A stretch of DNA of 64,000 nucleotides, from contig BRON01000003.1 in assembly GCA_024345305.1 (NCBI GenBank), forward strand, positions 1,612,001 to 1,676,000, written 5' to 3'. The position numbers were made by a program, and so were the translations under genes. Within the stretch, counting starts at the first letter, position 1. Each line of letters starts with the position of its first letter. Source of the DNA: Mrakia gelida (Eukaryota; Basidiomycota; Tremellomycetes; Cystofilobasidiales; Mrakiaceae). The notes below the pieces were generated by a model that was given only the letters and a program-made list of their open reading frames with translations, did no database searches and was not told the DNA's origin. Shown in pieces: positions 41,848-54,052 of this stretch.

Positions 41848-44113
41848 ATGGCGTTCTCCTCCTCCAACCCTTCTCATCACACGGACACCTTCTTCGACTT
41901 CCTCGTCAAGCTCCTCTACTTTCCTACAGCCTTCCCTCAAGAACTCGTACCTTCCAACGTATCCGTACTATGTACTCAGCAGCCAGGCGTTCGAGCGGGA
42001 ATCAAGCACGAGATCATGGGCATGCTAGGAGGGAATCCAAATCTGGTCAGCTCCAGCTCCCTTCCTCTCCCTCGTCTCTTCCCCTCCCCTCTCAGCTCGA
42101 CCTTGAGCTTGAAGCTGACCCTTCTTGTCTCTCTCACAGGACAACATTACGAAGATGTGCCGACAGGTTGTCAGCGCGAAGCTTCGGAACGCTAAGCCAG
42201 AGGAGGTGGTGCTCAAGTTCTGGTCCGTTTACCTCGAGGAGGTCGTGAGCTTCGACGAGGATCCAGAGGACTGGGAGGAGAACTGGTTGAGCTCAAAAAG
42301 GACATGGGAGTCAGTTCTCCTCCTATCTTTATCAGTGCATTGTCGTATATCTCGTCTGCTGAGAAAAGGGAGCGACGAGAGCTCGAGGGAGGGAAGGGAA
42401 GGAGCGAACAAGCTGACCTTTTCGTTCTCTTCCCTTTCCCCTCCTGCTTTCCCTTCGAACAGATCCCTGTATCGGGTCTTCACCTCAGACGAAGGATGGA
42501 AGTATGCGGTTCTGTTCGGGAGGTTATCGAAGGGGCTGGTGCATCTCTCCAACTTTGTGAGCTCGATCTCCTTCTCTTTCCCTCAGAGCTCAACAACAGA
42601 GCTCGAACTCAAGCCCACCTCCTTCCCTTCGTCCGTCTTCTCCAAACGCAACAGCTACCAGAACACTCCGAATACCCAGGAGATACCTCCCTGATACGTC
42701 GGACAGCTCTGGAACCCGTCGTCCTCGCCTTCCGAACAGCTCTCAAGCACGCCTCCGACGACAGGTTCGTCCCTCCTTTCTCCCTTCCTCCTCCTTCGCC
42801 CTCGGAGCTCAACGCTGACCGAACTCCTTCCTCCTACAGTCCCATTTCCACTAACCCCTCCCGTCGCTCCCCAGCCCTCCTCGGTCTTGCCATCTCGCTC
42901 TTCCGAATATCCTTCGTCCTCGAGAAGCCTCAACTCTGCCCTCAGATCATGCAGCTCATCAAACCTCATCTCCCCTCGTTCGAGAGCGCTCAGGGAGGGT
43001 CGGAAGCAGGAGGGAGGGTGTTCGGGTTGGCGGACGTGGTGGAGTTTAGGTTTCTGGTTGGGCAGTGGTGTTTGGGAAGGAGGGCGATTCGCGAGGTGAG
43101 CTTTTGAACCCAAGACGCGACGGTCGAACAGGACTTTAAACGAGAGAACTGATCTTAGCTCAACTCTCTCGTTACGCGCAGGCGCATAAGGAGTTCCGGA
43201 TAGCGTTCGATCTGTGTAGTACTCAGGCTTCGCCGACGAATCGAAGGTTCGTTTTCGTTCGGTCTTCCTCCCGCCTCTCCTTCACCGTCGAGTCGATCCC
43301 CGACCGTCTCTTTTCACTTCCTCGACTGACTCGGATCGCATCATTTTCCAACTTCAGATCCATCCTCATTCGCCTCCTCACCACCTCCCTTCTCCTCGGT
43401 CTCCTTCCCTCAGACGCCCTCCTCGACGCGTTCGACCTCACGGCTCAGTTCCAACCTCTCGTCCAAGGGATCCTCCACGGAGACATGCCCGCATGGAAAG
43501 CCGGCCTGGGTCTCGACGGAGACGCGAACGATGGTGGCCTGGGGAGGGAGAGGGCGGAGTGGTTCAGGACGAGAGGGATCTTGGGAGTGCTGAGGGAGAA
43601 GGGAGAGGTGCTGGTTTGGAGAGGGTTGTTGAGGAGAACGTGAGTTTGACATCATCTCTCCCTCTCTCGATCCCAACGAAGCTGCACGGAGGGGGCCTCG
43701 CAACCAGCAGAGGGAAGATCGACCTCGTCGCGTCGAAGCCCTGGAGCTGACTCAACCTCCGGTCCTCGTCTCCAGTCTGCTCGTCCATCGTCAACTGGCT
43801 TCTCGGACCCCAGGAGTGGAACCGAACTCCTCGCTTCCCATATCGAGGTTCTTGACGGCGCTTCGGTTCTCGATGAAGGACAACTGGCTGGAACTCGACG
43901 ACGCGGAGGCGATTTGCGTCTCGCTCATCGATCAAGTGAGTCTTCCTCTCCTCCCCTCTCTTCTCTCCTTCCACTCGCTCACTAACCTCACATCCCTCGA
44001 CTGATCCTCAGGGATTCATCAAAGCCTACATCGCTCACTCCTCAAGAACGCTGGTCTTCGCCAAAGCCGACGACATGGGTTTCCCTCCGGTGGCTCGCAT
44101 CAGGAAGGCCTAA
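41848..44113 (+). CDS. PCI-domain protein, PCID2/Thp1 type
   Basis: PCID2/Thp1 proteins are subunits of TREX-2, which couples transcription to mRNA export at nuclear pores; the related Csn12 is the other candidate. It starts at 41848 (MAFSSSNPSHHTDTFFDFLV). The helical N-terminal part includes NITKMCRQVVSAKLRNAKPE, WKYAVLFGRLSKGLVHLSNF and RRTALEPVVLAFRTALKHA. The middle reads LGLAISLFRISFVLEKPQLC, VVEFRFLVGQWCLGRRAIRE, AHKEFRIAFDLCST and SILIRLLTTSLLLGLLPSDA. The terminal winged-helix part reads PISRFLTALRFSMKDNWLEL, DDAEAICVSLIDQGFIKAYI and AHSSRTLVFAKADDMGFPPV. The last block corresponds to the family's 'CI-ANLI--G-IKGYISH---LVLSK---FPP' end. About nine introns. The stop is TAA at 44111-44113. 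Confidence 0.75.
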
Positions 44114-44555
44114 CACCTCCTTCCTTTCCCCTTTATTGACGACTTTGTACGAACCCTCCCTCCCTCCATCTATCGATCTTGTTCTCTCCAGTAGACCAGA
44201 GTAGACCTCAAACGGAAACGAGAGAAGACCGCGGGTCGATTGGCTTCGCTCGCTCGCTCCCCTCGAGGCGTTGAGCTCATCTCCCCCTCTCTCCTCGTCC
44301 TCCCAACCGTCACTCTTTTAGCGTTCCCCTTCCTTCCTTCCCTCCCTCTCCCTCCTCCTTCTTCTCCCTCCTTTCCTTTCTTGTCTCTCCAGAGCAAGGA
44401 ACGAACTTCGACGAGCCTCTAGAAGGCTTCTCATCCATCGACAAACTCCAGGGCCGGACCCTCTCTCCCTCCCCTTCAAACGGTTCACCAACACTTCCTT
44501 CCAGGACGCTCTTAACAGCTCAATCCCAGACGCAGGCCGTCCTCACTACTCGCCC
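44114..44555. other. Intergenic upstream of the surface protein gene
   Basis: This 442-base stretch lies between two tandem + strand genes: the 3' UTR of the PCI gene, then a CT-rich promoter/leader (about 44275-44400) for the surface protein. No gene is seen. Confidence 0.45.
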
Positions 44556-46668
44556 ATGATCTCCCTTCTTCATCATCGGTCTACACTCCTCTTCCTCCTC
44601 CTCTCCCTCTTCTCCCTCCTCGTCTTCTCCCCTGCAACCTCCTCCGCCCGACCCATCGTCGTCGTCTCTTCCTCCCCTCACGGCCGACCTCCTCCTTCGT
44701 GTCACCTCCTTCGAATCAGGCAAGACGTTGTCGAATCCCCCAACACCTCAGCTTCAGTAACCATCGATTTCTCGTCCTCCTCCCCTGCGGCAACCTCTAC
44801 AGCCGCTCTCTCCCTCGAGTCGGCGAGCTCATCCACCCTCCTCCTCGCTCCCTCAGCTTCGTCTTCAGCCGTAGTGCTCGTATCCTCAGCCCAGGAGACA
44901 GCAACCTCGTCCGCTGAAGCTTCTCCCTCTGCTCCTGCTACGGCTACGAGCACGGCTGAGGTGACGGAGGCGACGAGTGGGTCGAGGAACGAAACCATCG
45001 CGGCTGGGTTGGGAGTTCAGAGCGTCGACCAGAGCACCACCACCGTCAACGAGACTGAGTTTGCTACGACGGTCACCATCACTAGGACGTGAGTTCATCT
45101 TTCATCTTCATCTCTGTATACTCGAGCCTCTAGTAGGGAAGTTGGGAGGCTGAGGAGGACGGGTCGGAGAATTTGAGAGGAGGGAGAGCAACGAGGAAAG
45201 AGGGGTTCTCCTCGGTCGGAGGGAAGCTCAGAGCTCAACTTCTCAACTCTTCGCCATCCCATATCTCCTCCTCTCCTATCAAACACTCCAAACCCATCCT
45301 GACCTCCTCCTCATTTCTACAGTGCCATCGGAACCGTCACCGAAACCTGCCTCACCCCCGTCAACGCCAACTCCACCTCCTCCTCCAACTCGACCTCCGA
45401 ATCAACCTCAGGACGAGTCTGCACCATCTCCGTCTCCGCAGACACCTCTGCCGTCGTTGTAGAGTCCAGCGCTACCTCTACTGCGAGCGTTGCTGAGGTG
45501 ACTGGAGCGATCGCTACCATGTCTGGAGCTCAGGTTCGTTCTCGCCCTCGTTTCCCTCGTTTCGCGGGGTCGATGTGCTTCTTCGACAGGGGAAGTCTTT
45601 CCCCAAGAGGCGCGTTTTTGTTTCGCTGACCTTCTCCTCCTTCCTCACTCTGCTTTTCGCCTTTGAGCAGTCCTCGACCATCGTTATGGGCGAGGCAGCT
45701 ACCACCACCTCGTCGACGGATGGAGGATCAGCTTCAGCGGCCGAGACGACGACCGTCGCGTCCGACTCGACCTCGACCGATAGCGCACCAGCTGCTGCTT
45801 CGACTACGGCTCCTGAGTCTGCTTCTGCTAGTCAGAGTGCTGGTGGGAATGGAGTGGTCGTTGTTGTGAGTCTCGGGCTCGTTTCTTTTCGACTTGCGTC
45901 AAGGCGACGCGAATCGACGCGTCTTGAAACTCGTAAATTGACGCGACGACGATCGTTTCTGTTTCCAGGGACTCTTCTCCGGATCGGACGTTATTGCTTC
46001 GGCTACTGCTACTGCTTCCGCTGCTGTTTCGGTGAGTTCGACGTCCATCTCAGCCTGTTCGTCCTTGAAACCTCTTCCTCAAACTCATCCGTTTCCTCCT
46101 TTCGTTCCTGCGTCCTCAGGTCTCAACCGACACCCCCACCGCAACCACCGAACCCGTCGCTCTCAACCCCGTCGAGGCTGCCACTACCACCTCTGCCGCT
46201 GCTTCCGCCTCGGGATCTTCGTCCGCTGATGTGGCTGCCGGAGAGCAGGTCGCTGCTTCGTTCGTCTCCTCCCCTCTCGTCGTTGCTCTGTCTCTCTTCT
46301 CGTCACTGACCTTCCCCCTTCCGATCTCTTCTTCTCGCACGCAGTGCCGCCAGCGCCACCGTCGCCGCCGCTTTCGTCCTCCCCGGAACCCAACTTCAAG
46401 TTCTCGTACGTCTCTCGTCCCTTTGTCCTCGTCTCGACGCGTCGACTTCTCCCGCCCAAACTCATCTTCCCCTCGTTTCCTCGTGCAGCCCATCGGTCTA
46501 GGAGTTTTCGCCGGAGTCTCCGTCATCGCTCTCGTTATCGTCGCCGTCGTCACCTTCGAGAGGAGGAAGTACCGACGCCAGTTCAGGGAGAGGAAGGACG
46601 CTGAACGAGCGGGAGGGTTGAACGTGAGCGAGAGGGCGTCCAGGATGGGCTTCGTTCCTGGGCGATAA
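44556..46668 (+). CDS. Ser/Thr-rich single-pass surface protein (Mid2/Wsc-like layout)
   Basis: The predicted layout is a cell-surface glycoprotein or sensor. It starts at 44556 with a signal peptide (STLLFLLLSLFSLLVFSP, then ATSSARP). A long Ser/Thr/Ala-rich mucin-like ectodomain follows, spread over several exons, with N-glycosylation sites (NET, NST, NSTS) and a conserved-looking core AIGTVTETCLTPVNANSTSS containing one of few cysteines. Near the end lies a single membrane helix, PIGLGVFAGVSVIALVIVAV, with the tail FERRKYRRQFRERKDAERAG and LNVSERASRMGFVPGR. Positively charged residues right after the helix support an inside C-terminus. The layout matches fungal cell-wall-stress sensors (known for Mid2 and Wsc), but no WSC domain or Mid2 motif is visible, so the sensing role is inference. 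Confidence 0.7.
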
Positions 46669-47176
46669 AAACATCTCCTCCACCAGCCCCACAACCTTTC
46701 TGTCTATAGTTTACTTCGACCCTTCGCTTCGCTTCTTGGGTTTTGCCGTCGCTTCACTTTTTACTCTTCTTCGGTTTCGTTTTTGATACCCCACCCTTTC
46801 TCTCTTCGGACCTTTGCTTCGTTATACCCCTCTTTCTTTGAATCCTACTCTTCTTCAGCCAAACTACTCTCCTTTTCGGATCTTCACACTCTTTTTTCTG
46901 CAAACCCCCTTTCGCGTCGGGAAGGAGCTCGACGTGTCCGATGTTCGATTCCCTTCGTTTCGACCCGAAGATGGGCACTCTGGATCAGAGACTTGGGGTT
47001 CAGATGTGAGCCCTCTTCACAGCGTCTTCGGCTCGTCCAAGAAAACCTCTCAAAGAGAGAAAGAACGACGTGCGAGCTCGCTTCAATCGCTTCGGCTGTC
47101 GCCGTAATCAGCTTTCCTTCTCTTGGACGCCTTGAAAGCTCTCGATGCTCCCAACGCCCACCCTCCCTCCCCAACC
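46669..47176. other. Intergenic upstream of the M20 gene
   Basis: This 508-base stretch holds the 3' UTR of the surface protein, T-rich as in other 3' UTRs here, and the promoter of the M20 gene. No coding sequence or named site is supported. Confidence 0.45.
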
Positions 47177-49686
47177 ATGTCTTTCCTCTCTTCTTGCTTT
47201 GCCTCTTCCCAACCTATCTCTCTCCCAGAGGACTCCACCTCGAGCTACGGATTCCTCCCAGCACCACCTTCAACGAAGAGCGACAATCAGCTCACCTCGA
47301 AGCAACCCTCATGCCTCTCTCCTCCGTCCTACACCGACGCTTTCGATGCAGCTTCTCTCGACGCCATCTCGTCCACGATGAGGGACGCTATCGATGCTGC
47401 GAGTGACGGGCTGAGGAAGGTGTCCCTCTCCATTCATGGCAAACCAGTGAGCTCGCCCTTCATCTTCATGTTCCTCCCTCCCTCCGACCTTCGAGCGCAT
47501 CTCGCTCTTATCCGTGCCAATCTCTGACCTTCCCATCTCTCCTCTTCTCTCGCTACGATTCTCCCTTCCAGGAACTAGCCTTCAAGGAGTTCCACGCTTC
47601 AAAGACCATCGTCAAATACCTTCGCTCGCTCGGATTCGAAGTGACCGCAGGAGCTTACGGACTCGAGACGGCGTTCGAGGTCATCTACGACGCTCGGAGG
47701 AAAGGAGAAGAGGGAAGGACCGTGGGATTCCAGTCTGAGATGTGAGTGGGCACGCTTCGATTTAAGGGAAGTGGGTTTTTGATGGGGGAGAGAGGGAAAC
47801 GCGGACTGAGACGAGAGCTTTGCTCGTTCGTTCGTTCGGTCAGGGATGCGTTACCAGGGATTGGCCAGGCTTGTGGTCACAACTTGATCGCAATATCTGG
47901 GATCGCGGCGTTCTTGGGGACCGTCGAGGCGATCAAGAAACACAACCTCTCGGTGAGTATCTCGAGTCGTTTCCGTCCGACGCGAGCCAGCCTGGCTGAC
48001 CTTACTTCTCGTTCTTTCGCAGGCCAAAGCAGTACTGCTCGGTACCCCAGGTTCGGAAAACTCCTCTTCGCTTCGAGTCAGCCCCCTCCTGACGTGTTCC
48101 CATCCGCTTTTCAATACAGCCGAAGAAGGAGGAGCGGGCAAGGTCATCTTGAGGAAAGCTGGGGCCTACGACGATTTCGATGCGACTCTCATGGTTCACC
48201 CTTCGGGATACTCGGGTTTCGCTCCTATGCTGTCAGCTACTGGAGGTTCCGTAGAGTTCAGAGGTCACACTGTGCGTCTTTCGTCTCGAATGACTCTTCG
48301 TCCTTCTTTTCACCTTGTCGCTGATCTCGATTCTCTTCTGTTCCAGGCTCACGCCGCTGGATCTCCGTACGTTCGATCTTGCAGATTCTCACCCGAACTC
48401 AACTGATCTGATCCTCTCTCGCATGCAGCTGGGAAGGAAGGAACGCCGTTCGTCCTCTCCGTCTCGATTTGTTTCGACCCCGCGTCTCGTTCGTCTTCGC
48501 CTCGTCCTGAACTCTTCCCCTTTCCACTTCTTCTTCTCAGCTCGACGCCACCGTCATCGCTTATAACGGAATCGCCGTCCTTCGCCAGCAAACTGCTCCT
48601 TCTTTCCGAATCCACGCGCTGATTTTGTGAGCCGTCTTTCCGCCTCGTCTCGTTTCATTCCCGCGTTCTGACTCCCTTCCTTCTCCTTTGACAGACCTGG
48701 AGACAACTGGGCTCTCAACATCATCCCCGATCATTCTCGACTTCAGTTTGGCCTTCGCTCTACCGAGGTTAAGGAGGTCGTCGAGTTTTTGCCTCGATTG
48801 CTCGAGATTTTGTGAGTCGATCAAGGTTGTTTTGCCTGCGACCTTTCCCTTTACCTGACCACTTCGAGTTGTTCGCAGCGAAGGAGCAGCCAAGGCTACT
48901 GGAACCACCGTCGAGATCACCACTCGAGAGGTCACCAAGGGTGAGTCGAAACTCTTTTGCGCTCTCTCTTCGATGCGACGCTGATCATCTTTTCGAGCTG
49001 TTCGCAGACGTCCGGCAGAACTCGATCCTCGCGTCGACTTACACGGAGTTCATGACCACCGTTGTCGATAGAGAGCAGCTCGTAGACCTGCCCGCTCTTG
49101 GCTCGACTGATTTCGGGTGAGTCCTTCGCGTCGACGACTTTGCCGTGCCGTCCAAGACTGTCGCTGATCGACTCTCCTTCCCTCGTTCATCCCCAGTGAC
49201 ACATCCTACCACAACCCTGGTATCCATCCCTCGTACGCGATTCCAGTTGGATTGGGCTCCCAGAACCACACGAGGTGAGATCCTCATCCTCTTCCTCCGA
49301 ATCCCACGACGCGTCGAGCTCACCCTTCCCTCCTCACCTCTTCCTTCGCGCAGAGGGTTCACTGCCGCTGCGAAGACTTTCTCTGCTCATTTGGCAACTC
49401 TCGATGCTTCCAAAGGTCAGTAGACTTCTCTCACTTGTACTCGTTCTCGCCGTCGCGTCGAACCTTTAAACTGACGCGTCCGCTCCCGCTTCGCCTCCGT
49501 CCTTTCTCCTTCGCAGGCATTGCCCACACGGCTCTCAAGGTCCTCACCTCCTCTTCCTTCGCCAAAGCGGCCAAAGCCGAGTTTGACCTCAAGAAGAAGC
49601 AGGACGAGGAGTTCTGCTTCGCAAAGGGGATCCAGCAGAACCTGAGCGAGGCGGACGGAAGAGTGGACTTTGCTCGACGTGCTTGA
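47177..49686 (+). CDS. M20-family amidohydrolase / dipeptidase (PM20D2-like)
   Basis: This is a metal-dependent amidohydrolase acting on a dipeptide-like or N-acyl amino acid substrate. The chosen start at 47177 gives MSFLSSCFASSQPI; an upstream in-frame extension lacks ATG. Motifs: IHGKPELAFKEFHASKTIVK (the 'H--PEL-F-E' motif), FQSEMDALPGIGQACGHNLI (metal-site DALPG and CGHN), AKAVLLGTPAEEGGAGKVIL (the catalytic Glu pair), LMVHPSGYSGFAPMLS, AHAAGSPWEGRNALDA (dimerisation domain), NIIPDHSRLQFGLRSTEVKE, PALGSTDFGDTSYHNPGIHP and TAAAKTFSAHLATLDASKG. All junctions checked keep phase, including a 19-base exon coding part of WEGRNA near 48429-48447. The closest named relatives are PM20D2/AbgB-type proteins; the substrate is unknown. 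Confidence 0.82.
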
Positions 49687-49882
49687 GAAGAAGGGCAGAC
49701 AAGGACTTTCGAGGCGAGAGTGGCTGGAACGTGTTTGAGTTTCATAGGATTGGTAAAGGTATGCGTTCAGATCATTATGGGGTTTCGTCAGACTAAGGAG
49801 AAGAGCGGGAGAGGGGAACGAGAAGGTCGAAGCGAAGCAATGCAGGCGAAGCAAGAGAGATGAGGGACCCGAGGTCCATTTC

Positions 49883-52800
49883 CTAGGTCGAGTCATCTCG
49901 AAGGTAGGTCTCGGCTGCATCGAGGAGGTCCGCCTTCTTGGGAGCTCCGGGAGGTCTGAAGTCGGGAGAAGGAAAGACGAGTCAGAACGAGGTGAGAGGC
50001 TCGAGAAGGAGACGCGTCAACGAGATGAGCGAGGACCCACAGTCTCGAGACAGATCGAAGGAAGGACTTCAAGACCGGGACGGTAATCTGAAGATGAACG
50101 GGAGGCGAGAAAAGGTGTCAGCGAACGCGAAGTCGACGCGAAGAAAGAGCAGAGGAGGAGCGCACCTTCGCGAGGGTTCCGTCCTTGTACTTCTCTCGGA
50201 CGACCTCCAGATCGATATCGAGATCCTAATGGCGACGAGAGTCGAGAGCGGAAGTTAGCACGCGCAGGTTCAGCCCGAGAAGAGAGAAGTGAGAAGAGAC
50301 GGAGGGAGGACGAACCACCTCTGCCTTCCTTTTCGCATCCGTCGAAGTCGTCGCCTTCTTCGTCTTCATCACGATCGTAGAAGCCATGGGATCCTCTGCG
50401 ATGGACTCGTTCCAGTTCAACATTCGGTCACCGGCTCGCTGTTAGACGTGCGAGAGAAGAAGGGAGGGAACGAGTCAGCAACGAACGAAAGAAAGGGAGA
50501 GAGAAGAACTTAAGGTCGAGCTCACCTCGTGCATGGACTCCCAGAGAGGAGCAGTCTTGTCAGGGACCTTCTCAGCTTCATATTGGTCCCAAGCTCCGTC
50601 GAAGGCGAGAGCCTCGAGATGAGCGTAGTGTCGAGCGAGGACTGGGGAAGAGCGAAAGAGAGAGAGAGAGAGAGAGAGTGTCGAAGTCAGTCCCTCGACG
50701 ACGACAAGAAAGGAGCAGGAAGCGGGACGCTTACCAGGGTTCGGGAAGTTCTCAGGCAAGTAGTTTCCTCCCTTCATCTTCTTGATGATCTTGCACATGA
50801 GCTTGACGTGCTCCTCGCCGGCTGTGAATGGAAGGAGAAGCAAAGACGTCGTCAGAAGGGAAGCTCTTGAGATGCGGGAGAGAAACGCGACGAACATTTC
50901 AAGACCGCGACCGTCTCTCCCTTAACCTTCGTAGGAGGTTCCCTCATGTCGTCCATGAACGGGAAGGGGATCAGATGGAAACCAGGAGGTTTGTCTTGAG
51001 CTCCCGCGTCGGTGAAGGTCTCCTCCTGAAGAATAGAAAGAGAAGCGACGAGACGTCAGGTCAGGTCCTCGAACGACCTCGACGAGGACGAACGAAAGGT
51101 CGATGAAAACGACGGACCTGAGGGATCATGGCACACATGAGAGGTGAGGATCCTTTTCGGTAGACACATCGAGCGATTCCGATCTTGTCCTTGTCGAGAA
51201 GGTCTCGAAGAAGAGCGGCGAAGGTTCGAGTCGAACCAGTGTAGGTCTGGGGAGAACGCAGCGACGCACGACGATCAGACGCGTCGAAAGGAAGGAGGAC
51301 AAAGACGCAGATCACTCACAGCCTCGTCGGGGTAGATGAAGTAGGAGTGCTTGATGTTGTATTCGAACTTGAGCGAGTCCGAGTTTTGGAAGCCGATGAT
51401 CTTGATCCCTGGGAGACGAAGAAGACGAAGCGAGTTCAGCTATGCTTCTCGACGCTTTTGTAACACTGAGACAAGGGAACGGACCAGGATCGAGTCCGAC
51501 ACTTCTGAGCTTCGCTAACTGAAGTTTCGTGAACGTGATCTGGAGACGAGGGACGAAAGCGAAAGGGACGCGAGTCAGCTCTCGATCTACTCTTCTCGCG
51601 AGCGAGTTTGCTTCCTCTTTCCCTTCAAGAATCTCACCTTCGGTTTCTTTGATCCCTCAGGACCGATCCTCTCCTCCTTCTTGACCGACGAAGGCAGAAC
51701 AGGCTTGACGTCCTGGTCGTCGCCGTCATGATCGATAACATTCCCCAAATCGTCCTGAGTAGCCTCGTCGTCGACCTCCATCGGCTCCGGCTGAGTTGGT
51801 GCTGGACCCTGTCCTCCCGTATCGTCGTTTCCATTCTCGTAGCGAGGAGCTCGGGGTTCCGCAGCTCCGATACCAGAGAAGTCGAAGGCGAGTCGAAGTT
51901 GATCAGGATCGAAGGCGGAAGGGAAGGCCTGGGGGACAAGATATCAGTGGAGTGCGAGGATCAGCGTTTGCGGAAAGGAGAGGAGCAAAAAGAGAGAAAA
52001 AGAAGGGACACATCAGGAAGGAGGAAGGAAAGTGAGACGTACGCCTTCGTCCCTCGCGTCGAAGTAGTTCGTCGAAGGCTCAGCCATCTCGGCTTCCGGC
52101 TGATCGGTGAAGTAGTACTTTGGCGAAGGTTTCTTGGCTTCTGTGATCATTCCATAGCTATCCCATCGCGAAGAAAAGAAGAAGAAGAGGAGTGAGCTCT
52201 GACTGAGGTCGACGCGTCCGTTCTTGCTCGTCGCGAAGACCGAACGAGAAGAGCGGGACTCACCCCTTGACTCCGATCACCAAATCGTCCGTTAACATCA
52301 GAGGCACAGTCCACAACGCTCTCTTGGCCATCTGCTTGACCTGCATCTCCTGAAGCAGCATGTCCAACGCGACGAGACCGTCCGATGCTCGAAGGACCTC
52401 CGGTTCAGGTTCGTCGGGGGCTTCGCCTCCGGCTTTGATGGTCTGGAAGCTGAGGACGGTCTAGAGGTCAGAAAGAAGAGCAGGGAAGTAGGATTCAGTT
52501 CAAAATGTCGAGAGCCGGGAACGCGAGAGGGAAAGCGAAGATCAATCGACTCACATCCCAGAACCTGGAAGGGTCGAAGACCGTGTCGGGCTGAGAGAGG
52601 AAGAAAGGTACGACTGAGGCTCCAAGCTCGCTAAGATCCTACTCGAAAACAGTAGAAAGAAGAAGGGGATGGCGAGCATGAGCAAACTGGACGAGGCAGA
52701 TCGAGAAACAGAAGACGACGCACCCTCATCTTGTTCTTCGTGCTGATCGTGACCTGGTGGATATCCTTGGACTTGTCCATCCTTCCTCCAGGGTCGTCGT

Positions 52801-53772
52801 CGTCGGTGATGAGAAAGACTCGTCGAGATCCGTCCTTGATTCCACTAGATCGAGACGGAGGGAACGAGAGGAAGGTCAGGAGGGGAGGTCGCAGAGGTGG
52901 GAGGAGGAGGAAGAACGAGAGACGCACGCTTCCTTGAACTCCATAACGATCCTTTCGAGAAGAGCAGTGGTAGAGATAGCCATATCCAAGGGAGGTAGGT
53001 ACTCGGTGAGAGAGGAAGGGTCGGACTCAGCATCTGTTCGAGAGGTGGGAGCCGCAACCAAACGACGAGGGAGGTCAGCTCGAGCTCAGCTCCTCTGGAA
53101 CGAAGAAGGAGCAGCTGCTCACCATCCAACAACTCCTTGAGCTCCTTGACCTGATCGATGCTGACTGTAGCGAGCTTCGCGAGAGTGAACATCCCAGTAG
53201 GTTCCTCCTCCTCGTGCTCAGGGAGTCTCGCCTGTTCGAAAGCAAAAACGAAGGAAGGGAGATCGGATGAGCTCCCTTGTGCGTCCCTTCCAGAGACGGC
53301 GAACACCTTTCTTCTGGCAGAAAGATAGAGGACTGACCGTGTTGTATATAAGGATGCCAACGAGATCACTCGGATTCTTGAGAGCCTTCCTCTTCTGAAG
53401 CTCGAAGACGCACTTCAGCGCTCCTTGAAAGTAAGAAGGATCGTTCTGCTCCTGCTCCTCCTCCTCGTCGTCTTCGTCGACGTCCCTCGTGCAAGATCGC
53501 TGCATGGAAGCCGAAGCATCGAGACAGATGAGGATGGAGTCTTTGCCGACTTTGTTGTTCTGGATAGAGGTGGAAGGGAAGCGGAGAGAGAGAGGGCGGA
53601 GATGGGAAGGAGGAAGGGGAGGAGGAGGGATGGTGAGCTCGACGTGTTGGAGTGGAGAGGAGGGCGGAAGAGGTGGCGATTCGTGCAGGTTTTTTGGACT
53701 TACATAGTCGGTGAGATCGTCTTCTTCCCAGTCCTCGTCGTCCCATTCTGTGTTCTTCTGAAGAGGAGGCAT
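49883..53772 (-). CDS. KU70: Ku70, DNA end-binding subunit for non-homologous end joining
   Basis: Ku70 pairs with Ku80 to bind DNA ends in NHEJ and at telomeres. It starts at 53772 (MPPLQKNTEWDDEDWEEDDL, an acidic head). The vWA-like domain: KVGKDSILICLDASASMQRS, KCVFELQKRKALKNPSDLVG, ILIYNT, LPPLDMAISTTALLERIVME and SRRVFLITDDDDPGGRMDKS. The core beta-barrel part: RALWTVPLMLTDDLVIGVKG, YGMITEAKKP, ITFTKLQLAKLRSVGLDPGI, KIIGFQNSDSLKFEYNIKHS, RTFAALLRDLLDKDKIGIAR and PPGFHLIPFPFMDDMREPP. The Ku C-terminal arm: VKLMCKIIKKMKGGNYLPEN. The end resembles a SAP domain: TVPVLKSFLRSVSR, then PPGAPKKADLLDAAETYLRD, before the TAG at 49883-49885. About 15 introns. An acidic, poorly conserved insert (EPMEVDDEATQDDLGNVIDH) lies in the middle. 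Confidence 0.93.
50660..50680. repeat. GA dinucleotide microsatellite
   Basis: A run of about ten GA units lies within a Ku70 intron. It is simple sequence with no other feature. Confidence 0.8.
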
Positions 53773-54052
53773 CTTTTCGGTCGTGGACGTGAGGTGGCGA
53801 GCGAAAGGAGGGCAACAAGGTGAGCTCGTCGATCGAAACGCGTCCATTCGTCCCTCCCAACGCCTTCGTCCGTTCAACCTCGAAAACCTCCCAAACCTCC
53901 TTTTTGCGACTCTCTCTTCCCCTCCTCAGCCCCATCTTCCCTTCTAAGACTCCCCCCAACTCCTTTCTCGTCCTGAGCTCCCTTCATCGAGCTTGAGAGC
54001 TCGCCTCCTCCTCGTTCCATCACCTCCTCCTCCTCCTTCCCTCCTTCGACAA
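53773..54052. promoter_or_regulatory. Shared 280-base promoter of KU70 and the BRCT/RS gene
   Basis: The two starts are head-to-head with only 280 bases between them. An ACGCGT element (the MCB/MluI-box sequence bound by MBF in yeasts) lies at about 53839. Co-regulation of the two genes is an inference from this layout. Confidence 0.5.

Noticed and set aside
53773..54052. MCB (MBF) cell-cycle control of KU70 from the ACGCGT site
   Set aside because: The same hexamer is frequent throughout the window, mainly in introns, so one promoter copy is weak evidence.
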